Shown here: positions 35,169 through 42,752 of the stretch, piece by piece | Layout: the number at the start of each line of letters is the position of its first letter | How positions within the stretch are numbered: position 1 is the stretch's first letter | Assembly: GCA_965215995.1 (NCBI GenBank) | Contig: OZ244128.1 | Span: 930,001-994,000 of the forward strand | Length of the DNA: 64,000 nucleotides | Direction of reading: 5' to 3' | From: SZUA-309 sp965215995 | GTDB lineage: Bacteria; Pseudomonadota; Gammaproteobacteria; Pseudomonadales; Azotimanducaceae | Translations under genes and position numbers: made by a program | The notes under the pieces: generated by a model | Seen by the model: the letters and a program-made list of their open reading frames with translations, nothing else | Told to the model about the DNA's origin: nothing | Database searches by the model: none

Positions 35169-36332
35169 TCACAGCCAGGTCCTGGCCGCCAGGAACCCGC
35201 ACACCACCACAACGACAGCACCGATGACGTTTCCGGCCCAGCCGTTCACCTGCCCACCCAACCAGCCACGATCGTTCAGCACGATGAGTAACACCACGCC
35301 AACGACCGGCAGGATCAGACCGTTCGCCGCCTGAGCGAAGAGAATGAGTTGCACGGGCCTTGTGCCAGTCAGCACCAGGACAGCACCGAACAGGACGCAA
35401 CCGACGGCCGCCAGCCGGGCAATCGGCTCGGTCAGATCGCCCTTCTGCTGGATTAGGCCGGATAGAATGTAGGCAGCCGCCAGCGGCGCCGTGATCGCGG
35501 ATGAAATACCTGCCAGCGCGATTCCCAGACCGAAAGCAGTGCGCGCCCACGGACCGAGCAGTGGCTCCAGCTGTCTGGCCATGTCGGACGCAGAGCTGAT
35601 CTCACCATCACCCATCGCCGAGGCCGCCGTAACCACGATGGCAACGGAAATCGCCCCACCGATGCTGACCGCCAGAACCAGATCACGCCGCACCTCACCA
35701 AGCTCAGCCACGCTCTGCCAGCGGGCACGCACCGTGCTGGCATAGAGAAACAGGTTGTACGGCACGACGGTGGTGCCGATCAGGGCAAGGATCGTGAGTG
35801 GTGAGCCTGCAGGAATGGACGGCAGTATCAGGCCGGAAAGCAGGCTGCGCCAATCCGGGGCAACCAGCACGGCGGTCATCAGAAAGACCAGGCCCATCGC
35901 TGCGACGCAGACCACCAGCAGCCGCTCGAGCAGACGATACCGGCCGAAGTAGAGAAGCGCCCCGGCAAGGATGGCGACCGCGACGCTCAGCGCCGTTTCA
36001 TCGACGCCCGTTACTGCCGCGAGGCCAATGCCCGCGCCCGACAGATTGCCAGCCTCGAACGCGACAACGCCAAGCACTACCGCCAGCCCGGTCAGCCAGG
36101 CCAAAGCGCGACCCCAGGGTGGCGCGAGCTCGGCGAGTACTTCTGCGACGCCTTTGCCCGTGACCAGGCCAAGACGGCCGCTCATTTCCTGAAGCAGCAC
36201 GGTGGCGCCAGTGGCGAAGACGAGCACCCAGAGGAGTGAGATACCGAACGAAGCACCGGTCAGCGTGCAGGTGGTGATCGTTCCCGGGCCGACGAAAGCC
36301 GCAGCGACGATGAAGCCCGGTCCGATTTTCAT
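35169..36332 (-). CDS. Nramp-related transporter lacking the canonical metal-binding motifs
   Basis: A 387-residue protein with about 11 hydrophobic segments in the Nramp/LeuT-like pattern. In helix 1 the metal motif DPGN reads GPGT (15-18), and in helix 6 the M-P-H motif reads VVPYN (189-193). The residues that coordinate Mn2+/Fe2+ in classical Nramps are therefore absent. Related non-canonical Nramp-like proteins transport other ions (for example Mg2+ or Al3+ in described groups); the substrate here is unknown. It converges with asnA and is divergent from the Cof-type gene. Confidence 0.78.
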   Translation of the reverse strand: MKIGPGFIVAAAFVGPGTITTCTLTGASFGISLLWVLVFATGATVLLQEMSGRLGLVTGKGVAEVLAELAPPWGRALAWLTGLAVVLGVVAFEAGNLSGAGIGLAAVTGVDETALSVAVAILAGALLYFGRYRLLERLLVVCVAAMGLVFLMTAVLVAPDWRSLLSGLILPSIPAGSPLTILALIGTTVVPYNLFLYASTVRARWQSVAELGEVRRDLVLAVSIGGAISVAIVVTAASAMGDGEISSASDMARQLEPLLGPWARTAFGLGIALAGISSAITAPLAAAYILSGLIQQKGDLTEPIARLAAVGCVLFGAVLVLTGTRPVQLILFAQAANGLILPVVGVVLLIVLNDRGWLGGQVNGWAGNVIGAVVVVVCGFLAARTWL

Positions 36333-36502
36333 GCCTACCCGTTGCGCCGATTTACAAGCGCACGTGCTAACCTCCCAGATCTTCAGCTACTGTACCGGCG
36401 TCGCTACAGAGGCTCAAACCACCACCTGAGTCGAGGCAAGAACAGCATGAGCGCAATCGCCGACGAGACGACTGTCCCTAGAACCGAAATCTCGGAGTGA
36501 AC

Positions 36503-37294
36503 GTGCGTCTCGTGGCTCTCGACATCGACGGCACTCTTCTCGACCCCGGCGTTCACCACGACGACTGCCCTGGCGAACCGATCACAGATGCCGTCACCCA
36601 ACTGATTGAAGCGGGCGTTGTCGTCGTGCTGGCCTCCGGACGGATGTTTCCGGGGACCGCCAGGATTGCCCGACATCTCGGGATCGATCAGCCGCTCATC
36701 TGCCAGCAGGGTGCTTCGGTGCACAACGGGGATGGCAGCCTGCGGCACGGTTACTCCATCGACCACGCAACCGCGCTCGAGCTGGTGGACTATGCCACCC
36801 ACCACGGCTGGCCACTGGCCTGGTTTGACTCGGAGCGCTACCTGGTTACCCGCCACTGCGAGCAGGCGCAGTTCTTCGCGAACGTTTCGCAGATCGATAT
36901 GGAGATCCACGAAGAACCGCACAATTCAGGCGTGCGTGCCACGGGCATAGACATAATCAGCAGCACCGAGCTGGCATCGACCGTGCACGCCGAGATCGAG
37001 TCCCGCTACGGCGACCGCCTCTGCCTGCTCGACTTTCCTTCGGTCACCGCTGTCCACTCCAGGGAGGCGAGCAAGGGCAATGCGCTCAGCATGCTGGCCG
37101 CCGAGCTTGGCATCGGTCGGAGCGAAGTGCTGGCGGTGGGCGACAGCGTCAATGATGTTTCCATGCTCGAGTGGGCAGGCCACAGCGCAGCACCCGAGCA
37201 TTGCGATCACTATGCGAAAGCCGCAGCGACTGAAATCCTGCCGGGCCCGGGTGTTTCGGGGGTAGCCGCACTACTGCGTTCGATCGTTTCCTGA
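36503..37294 (+). CDS. Cof-type HAD superfamily phosphatase
   Basis: A 263-residue HAD hydrolase with motif I ALDIDGTLLD, motif II VLASGR, Lys in EASKGNAL and motif IV AVGDSVNDVSML. The C2 cap between motifs II and III fits the Cof/YbiV group, which dephosphorylates sugar phosphates, FMN or other small metabolites. GTG 36503 is favoured because GGAG lies 5 nt upstream; GTG 36497 overlaps that site. Confidence 0.87.
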   Translation: MRLVALDIDGTLLDPGVHHDDCPGEPITDAVTQLIEAGVVVVLASGRMFPGTARIARHLGIDQPLICQQGASVHNGDGSLRHGYSIDHATALELVDYATHHGWPLAWFDSERYLVTRHCEQAQFFANVSQIDMEIHEEPHNSGVRATGIDIISSTELASTVHAEIESRYGDRLCLLDFPSVTAVHSREASKGNALSMLAAELGIGRSEVLAVGDSVNDVSMLEWAGHSAAPEHCDHYAKAAATEILPGPGVSGVAALLRSIVS

Positions 37295-37446
37295 CACAGG
37301 CCATCCTCACCTTTTCATCACCTTTCACCACACCGAGGTGCCGAATAAGTGTGCTCTGGGTCTCAGTTTCCTGTCCTTTGCCCTCAGTTTGGGTGCGCTT
37401 CGGCGATTTCCGCACGTTATAGGAGCCGGTGGCACTGTAAGTTTTC

Positions 37447-39063
37447 ATGCTGCTTTCGACTGTATATGCAGGACGCAATCAATCGATGCATCTGATCGAC
37501 CTCATGTGGGGCATTCTCGCCGTCGCCGCTGCGGCGGTGCCAGCCTATCGTCTGCTGGACAATCGACATAGACCCGGCGCCATCAACCTATTGGCCCTGG
37601 TGCTCGTCTGCGCCATTTATCCCTGGGCATACATCGTCTACCCCTTTACTTTCTTCGATCAGGGACTGGTCTTCCTATTCAGCAGCTGGATCGGGCCCTT
37701 CTACCTGCTTGCAATTACCGCCTACCTGACAATTCAACCACCCCGGTGGCAATGGATTCAGAACGGGCTGCTGCTCACCACCGGGGCAATTGCCCTGCTG
37801 GCGGTCACCAATCCCCTGCACGGTCAGTTCGCCGAGTTTGCCCCGCTCACGGTGGCGGAACCGATCACCACCACCGGCCAGATCGCACACGGCCCCATCA
37901 TGCGATTGATGGGTGGTCTCAACATCGGCTGCGTCCTCATCGCTCTGGTGCTGATCGGATTTCAGTACAGCCGTTCCCGCTTCCGCATCTCCCAGCTGGT
38001 GACCATTACCGTGTTTCCCATCATGGCCGGGCTGGCTTACCTGGTACCCAACGAATCCATGGGCTTCCTCCCGGAAGACGTCAATCCAGTCATATTCAGC
38101 ACCACGGTCGGCCTCATCCTCCTTACCTGCGCGCTCCTGTGGACACGCTTTCTCGAGGTTCGGCCCATCGCCCGCGAGCTGATGCTGAACCTGCTCCCGG
38201 ATGCCATGGCTGTGGTCGACGAAAAAGGCACCATTGTCGACTGCAATGCGCACTTTGCCCGCCTGCTCGACCGCGACGAACGGGCAGCGATCGGCAGCAA
38301 CCTGAGCGCCTACCTCCCGGAAACGGTCTGGTCACTGAACGGCGGTCTGGAAGCCACTCGCTCGCTGGAACTCGATGAGGAAGGCGTGGCCCGCCATTTC
38401 CAGGTTCATCTGAGAAGCTTCGACAAACATCGCTCGCAGGGTGAGGTGCTTGTCCTGCTGCGTGATACCACGGAGCAGACCCTGGCACTGAAACGTCTGG
38501 AAGAGAGCAAGGCCGAGCTGCACACGCTGAACAACGAGCTGGCAAGGCTCTCCAACACCGATGCCCTCACCGGTCTGCGTAATCGTCGTTACTTCCTCGA
38601 TCAGCTGAGCCAGGAGTACGAGCGCTCTGCCCGTCTCAACCAGACCTTCGCCATGCTCTCCATCGATCTGGACGACTTCAAGGCGATCAACGACAGCTAC
38701 GGTCACAGCACCGGTGACCAAGCGTTGATCAGTGCTGCCCGGGCAATGGAACGGGAGTGCCGGGCAGTAGACACCCTGGCCCGAGTCGGGGGCGAGGAGT
38801 TCATGGTGATGCTCCTGGACATGAACGCAACTGAACTCGAAAGCGTTGCCGAGCGCTTTCGCCAGGCGATTTCAGATACCCTGGTCGAGCCCGGTGGTGG
38901 TAAGTCGTTCGGACTCACCGCTAGTATCGGTGCTGCCTGCATCAATCCGGATACCAATATCCAGACAGCGTTACGGCAGATCGACGAGGCGCTCTACGAA
39001 GCCAAACGGGCCGGACGTAACCGGGTCGTCGTCAAGGAACTCCTGCTCACAGACACCATCTGA
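37447..39063 (+). CDS. Membrane diguanylate cyclase (7TM-PAS-GGDEF)
   Basis: A 538-residue protein with about seven N-terminal hydrophobic segments (to about residue 220), in the arrangement of the histidine-kinase 7TM sensing domain. A PAS domain (about 230-340), a short coiled coil and a GGDEF domain follow. The active site reads GGEEF (448-452), compatible with c-di-GMP synthesis, and an inhibitory-site motif RAVD (439-442) lies five residues before it. A PilZ receptor is encoded at 59210. Confidence 0.9.
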   Translation: MLLSTVYAGRNQSMHLIDLMWGILAVAAAAVPAYRLLDNRHRPGAINLLALVLVCAIYPWAYIVYPFTFFDQGLVFLFSSWIGPFYLLAITAYLTIQPPRWQWIQNGLLLTTGAIALLAVTNPLHGQFAEFAPLTVAEPITTTGQIAHGPIMRLMGGLNIGCVLIALVLIGFQYSRSRFRISQLVTITVFPIMAGLAYLVPNESMGFLPEDVNPVIFSTTVGLILLTCALLWTRFLEVRPIARELMLNLLPDAMAVVDEKGTIVDCNAHFARLLDRDERAAIGSNLSAYLPETVWSLNGGLEATRSLELDEEGVARHFQVHLRSFDKHRSQGEVLVLLRDTTEQTLALKRLEESKAELHTLNNELARLSNTDALTGLRNRRYFLDQLSQEYERSARLNQTFAMLSIDLDDFKAINDSYGHSTGDQALISAARAMERECRAVDTLARVGGEEFMVMLLDMNATELESVAERFRQAISDTLVEPGGGKSFGLTASIGAACINPDTNIQTALRQIDEALYEAKRAGRNRVVVKELLLTDTI

Positions 39064-39149
39064 GTCCGGGCTTCGCGTTGCAGCCCTTCACCTGGCTGAC
39101 GTTTGGGTGAGCCTGCTAGTATCGGTTGCCCCACACACCGGAGTTCCCG

Positions 39150-39818
39150 ATGCGGAAGCCACACCCAACCCGTCTGACTCTGCCTCTCCTCAGAGCAATA
39201 CTCACCGCGTTGCTCGTTCTGCTCACCCTATCTCCGGCAGCACGCACCGATGAAATGGGCCGGGTCCTCATGTTCGTTCGCGATGGATCCAGAGATCTCG
39301 ATCTGATGCTGCGCGAGGAAGTGGGCGTGATGCGACACATGCTGGAACAGGCCGGTTATCAGGTAGATGTGGCGACCGCCGATGGTAAGCCGCTGACCGG
39401 CACAGCGATGACTCTGACGCCGGACATCACGCTGGCGCAGGTGGATGTTTCCAGCTATGCGGGTGTCATTCTACCCTGCATGGCGCCGCCACCCGGGGCT
39501 TCCGTGTCGGTCGACCTGCTCGAGCTGCTGACCGATGCCATCAACGCCGGCATTCCTATTGCAGCCTCCCGCGGCTCGGTGGGTGCGGTGGCACTGGCAG
39601 GAGGTTTGGTAGGACATAGCTACTCGTATGCCGGCAAGGTCGATCTCGAGGAACGTCCCGAGTTCACCGGATCCGACTATCTCGGCACCGGCGTCACCCT
39701 GGATGGCAACCTGGCCACGGCAGGCATCTGCCCCCTCGCCGCACGATCGCTCGGCGAGCCAGACGGCACCGTGGCGCTGACGGAAGCCTTCATCACGGCA
39801 TTGGCCGAGGCAGGCTGA
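39150..39818 (+). CDS. Secreted DJ-1/PfpI-like protein without the nucleophile Cys
   Basis: A 222-residue protein with a signal peptide (about 1-32, ending SPAART). The body follows the DJ-1/PfpI fold: RVLMFVRDG strand, acidic EE pair at 56-57, VILPCMAPP strand and the IPIAASRGSVGAVALAG elbow. At the elbow, where DJ-1 members have AxCHG, the sequence is AASRG (138-142), so the catalytic Cys is missing. ATG 39150 has GGAG upstream. Probably exported and non-proteolytic; function unknown. Confidence 0.75.
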   Translation: MRKPHPTRLTLPLLRAILTALLVLLTLSPAARTDEMGRVLMFVRDGSRDLDLMLREEVGVMRHMLEQAGYQVDVATADGKPLTGTAMTLTPDITLAQVDVSSYAGVILPCMAPPPGASVSVDLLELLTDAINAGIPIAASRGSVGAVALAGGLVGHSYSYAGKVDLEERPEFTGSDYLGTGVTLDGNLATAGICPLAARSLGEPDGTVALTEAFITALAEAG

Positions 39819-39834
39819 TGTCGAGCAGAGATGA

Positions 39835-41277
39835 CTAAGCCTTGAGCAAGCCCCGTATCAACCTTGGAGAACGGGCGAAACCGATGACCGCGGCGACCCG
39901 CAATGCCGGATCAAGGGGATAAGGCAACGTATGAATCCCGCCATGGACCCGCACCGCACCGGGTACCGGTCGCTCCGGACTCAGCCAGTCATGGGCGGTC
40001 AGAAGGCCGTTCAATCGGCGGGATAGTCGGGGCGCGAAGGTCTCCGCTCGAAACGCCGCTGCGCCGCCGAACGCAGCAGTAAATACGGGATGGTCGAGGG
40101 ATCGGGTGCGGGTGATTGCAGCGGTATTGGCTGAGATGCGGAACGGCTGCGTATTTTCATCCGTTGTCATCGCTGCCCAGGTCTCAGCCGCCAGCACCTT
40201 GCCCAGGTACTGAGCCGCCTGGTAGCTGGCACCCTGAATGGCCACTACTGATCTGCTCACCGCTACGGTTCCGGACAGCGCCACACCACCACGGCCAAGC
40301 AGCCCCAGGTAGGCCAATATGGCTTCCCATCCTGGTCGGCCTGAACGCCGTCTCTCCATCGCCTCCCGGTCCGCCGTCGACAGCATCGTGGGTGTGGTGG
40401 GAGAGACAAGCAGGGCAACACTGTTGAGGAGCTCCGGCGGCAGGGCATCGACGATTCCGTTCATCACCACCGACAGGAGAAGCTCTCTTGCCTGGCCCGG
40501 TGCATAAGCATAAAGACCCAGGTCGATCGGATTACCCGCCGCGAAGGCAGTCAGAGTAGCGAGTACCTCCTGCGGCCTGGCCAGCAGATCGACGCCGTTC
40601 TCCGGCCAGTACAGTCGTCCGGCCAGACCGGATATCTGCTGCCAGTCTGCCGGCGGCGGGGCCACATCCAACCAGAGCACATCCGCCCCAGCCTCCAGCC
40701 AGAACCTTGTCGGCGCCATCTCAGCGCCAGCACCGAGCACGGCGATCTTCCTTCCCGACAGGACCATCGCACCCTGCTGAAGACCCTGCTCAGCCATCCA
40801 CATGAGCGCATCTCCTGCCGGCTGGGTGATCATGCCTCGCCCAACCAGTTCCCTGCCAAGCACAGGCAGACGCTCATGTCCCCAGCGCTCCCCCTGATAG
40901 GTGAGCGTCGGCGTCCAGCCTGGCGAGCCGGTGAACGAGTGTAGTTGCAGTGGCAACGGATCACCCGGCTCTGCCAGCAACTCACCGAGCGGTGCCTCGT
41001 GACCATTGCCTTCCACGTAGACGATCTGCTCCCTCAGCAGCTTCACTGCGCGTTCGGCAACCTCAGTACGAGATGCGCTTGCCACCCGGGCTGCCTCGAA
41101 CCTGGGCAGAATGTCTCCATAGCGCCTACGGAAAGGATCCGGATGCTCTGGAAATGGCAGCTGCGCGAAAGCGTCCGGAAACTGATCGACCAGTTTGCTG
41201 AGCACCGAGTGGAAGACGACGGACGCTGAACGCTGACCGGACAGGGCCAGCTTGCCTCGGGAGGAGGATCCGGTCAT
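39835..41277 (-). CDS. Protein of unknown function with a Rossmann-like NAD(P) site
   Basis: A 480-residue protein. Near residue 190 it has KIAVLGAGAEMAPTRFWLEAGADVLWLDV, a dinucleotide-binding beta-alpha-beta pattern with an acidic end residue. The N-terminal 150 residues contain no recognised domain; the C-terminus is Arg/Pro rich. I do not recognise the family. Possibly an NAD(P)-dependent oxidoreductase or dehydrogenase-like protein. The MITE-like element lies 28 bp upstream of its start, between it and the divergent GST gene. Confidence 0.6.
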   Translation of the reverse strand: MTGSSSRGKLALSGQRSASVVFHSVLSKLVDQFPDAFAQLPFPEHPDPFRRRYGDILPRFEAARVASASRTEVAERAVKLLREQIVYVEGNGHEAPLGELLAEPGDPLPLQLHSFTGSPGWTPTLTYQGERWGHERLPVLGRELVGRGMITQPAGDALMWMAEQGLQQGAMVLSGRKIAVLGAGAEMAPTRFWLEAGADVLWLDVAPPPADWQQISGLAGRLYWPENGVDLLARPQEVLATLTAFAAGNPIDLGLYAYAPGQARELLLSVVMNGIVDALPPELLNSVALLVSPTTPTMLSTADREAMERRRSGRPGWEAILAYLGLLGRGGVALSGTVAVSRSVVAIQGASYQAAQYLGKVLAAETWAAMTTDENTQPFRISANTAAITRTRSLDHPVFTAAFGGAAAFRAETFAPRLSRRLNGLLTAHDWLSPERPVPGAVRVHGGIHTLPYPLDPALRVAAVIGFARSPRLIRGLLKA

Positions 41278-41305
41278 ATATGATCTGCTCTAAGACAAGG
41301 CATTA

Positions 41306-41337
41306 GTGTCCTGAATCGGTAATTCCTTGAATTATGA
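41306..41337 (+). repeat. Left terminal inverted repeat of the MITE-like element
   Basis: Begins GTGTCCTGAATCGGTAATTC. Pairs with 41581-41612 with a single mismatch (A/G near the inner end). Confidence 0.85.
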
Positions 41338-41340
41338 TGT

Positions 41341-41429
41341 GCCCAGAAGTCCCAAGAACAAGGCGCACTCCGCCGGTAATGGTGGTTCCATTACCAAGGA
41401 GTGCAACGCCGTTATTGGGGCTTCTGGGC
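41341..41429. repeat. Long imperfect hairpin inside the MITE-like element
   Basis: GCCCAGAAGTCCCAA (41341-41355) pairs with 41415-41429 (14 of 15). Inside, GGCG/CGCC, CACTCC/GGAGTG and GGTAATGG/CCATTACC nest around the loop TGGTT, separated by small asymmetric bulges. Confidence 0.75.
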
Positions 41430-41440
41430 CACCCGAAGGG

Positions 41441-41580
41441 CGCATCCCACGGGGCCTGTGGCGTTGTTACGCCTCTTGGCAATGGAACCACCATTCCCTG
41501 CGAGAGGCCGAATCGAAGATTCGGCTTAGCGCAATCTTTGATTGCGCCGCGCGCACTAGCCACAGACCCCGTGGGATGCG
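41441..41580. repeat. Inner inverted repeat enclosing three hairpins
   Basis: Arms 41441-41462 and 41559-41580 match at 21 of 22 bases. Between them lie an imperfect hairpin at 41471-41508, GCCGAATC-GAA-GATTCGGC (41507-41525) and GCGCAATC-TTT-GATTGCGC (41529-41547). The last two are perfect 8-bp stems with 3-nt loops. Confidence 0.75.
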
Positions 41581-41612
41581 TCATAACTCAAGGAATTACC
41601 GATTCAGGACAC
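41581..41612 (-). repeat. Right terminal inverted repeat of the MITE-like element
   Basis: Reverse complement of the left repeat, 31 of 32 bases, followed by TA. Confidence 0.85.
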
Positions 41613-41637
41613 TAGGGTAACACCGAGGACAAAGCTG

Positions 41638-42714
41638 ATGAGCAGACCCTGGATCTTCATGGGCGTGGACCGCTCGCACTTCTCCGCCAAGCTGCGTCCG
41701 GCACTGCGCTGCAAGCAGATACATCACGTGGAGTATCCGCCGGATACCCGGCTGATCGCCGAACGCACGGGTGTCGGTTTCGTGCCGGTGCTTTTTTCAC
41801 CAGAGGACGCGGTGTTCCAGGACACCACCGACATCATCGATGAGCTGGAGACCAGGTTCCCGGAGCCGGTGCTGATCCCAACGGGTACCAACGGCACGCT
41901 TTGCCGCCTGTTCGAGCTTTATGCAGACGAGTTCTTTCCCACGGTGAGCATGCGCACGCGCTGGGCCTATCCGGAAAACGAAGCCGAGCTTCGCCGGGCT
42001 TTCGGTGCGTTTACCGGAGATCTGGATCGGGGCAACGCGGTCGCCGACCTGATGAGCTCCTATCTGCCCATGCTGGGCGTGACCGCGGAGACCATACCGG
42101 CCATCGACGCCCACACGGACGCCATGCTCGCCGCTCTGGATGCGCACTTCGCCGAGCATCCGTTCCTGCTAGGCGATCGTCTGACGCTGGCCGACTGTGC
42201 TCTGATGGGGCCACTCTATGCACATCTGTATCTCGATCGGGTTACCCGCAAGAAGCTCTATGACGAAGCGATCGAGGTCTGCAAGTGGATCGAGCGCTGC
42301 AACCGACCGGTGCCGGAGCAAATGGGCGAGGTATTCAACGGTGATCAGCCTGAGACCCTGAAAGCCGTGCTCAATCTGGTCGGCACGGACGCCGCGCCCA
42401 TGCTCACCGCGTTGGAGGCTGGCTTCATCGATTGGGCAGGAACTGATGAAGCGGATACCGCGACAGGTTCGGAAGCACCCCGTGGCGTCGGCACATACAC
42501 AAGCATGCTTCGCGATTCTGCGATTACGGCCGGCATCCGCCCGTACGTCGTCTGGAAGATCCAGAGGCTCCGGGTAGCTCATGCCGGTTCCGATCAATCA
42601 GCCAGAGAAGCTACCACTAGCCTGCTTGACGAGGGCGGCAGCGCAGCATTGTTGCAAGCACCAGCGGGAGAAGTGCTGCTGGAGAAGAACCGGTTCAAGG
42701 TCGTATTCAGCTGA
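41638..42714 (+). CDS. Glutathione S-transferase family protein with C-terminal extension
   Basis: A 358-residue protein. Residues about 1-80 form the thioredoxin-like N-domain (GVGFVPVLFSPEDAVFQDTTDIIDEL, with the glutathione-binding Q-D-T pattern) and 85-225 the helical GST C-domain (HPFLLGDRLTLADCALMGPL). About 130 further residues follow, not part of a normal GST (200-230 aa), of unknown fold. GAGGA precedes the ATG. The MITE-like element ends 25 bp upstream, so its promoter region was probably altered by the insertion. Confidence 0.8.
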   Translation: MSRPWIFMGVDRSHFSAKLRPALRCKQIHHVEYPPDTRLIAERTGVGFVPVLFSPEDAVFQDTTDIIDELETRFPEPVLIPTGTNGTLCRLFELYADEFFPTVSMRTRWAYPENEAELRRAFGAFTGDLDRGNAVADLMSSYLPMLGVTAETIPAIDAHTDAMLAALDAHFAEHPFLLGDRLTLADCALMGPLYAHLYLDRVTRKKLYDEAIEVCKWIERCNRPVPEQMGEVFNGDQPETLKAVLNLVGTDAAPMLTALEAGFIDWAGTDEADTATGSEAPRGVGTYTSMLRDSAITAGIRPYVVWKIQRLRVAHAGSDQSAREATTSLLDEGGSAALLQAPAGEVLLEKNRFKVVFS

Positions 42715-42752
42715 ACACGCGTGTTCGACTGAACACGACCCGCCCGTAAGCG

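Larger units (their letters stand above)
41306..41612. mobile_element. MITE-like non-autonomous element, 307 bp, with 32-bp terminal inverted repeats
   Basis: The element is bounded by 32-bp inverted repeats (41306-41337 and 41581-41612) matching at 31 of 32 bases, with outer ends GTGTCC/GGACAC. TA flanks both ends (41304-41305 and 41613-41614), as expected for IS630/Tc1-like insertion at TA. No transposase is encoded; short open frames on both strands look like by-products of the palindromes. The interior holds nested perfect or near-perfect hairpins, so each strand could fold into one branched structure. It fills the divergent intergenic region between the Rossmann-type and GST genes. Confidence 0.8.

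Noticed and set aside
41303..41620. Three 90-100-codon open frames inside the MITE-like element
   Set aside because: They exist on both strands because palindromes mirror the frame; no family features, and they span the terminal repeats.
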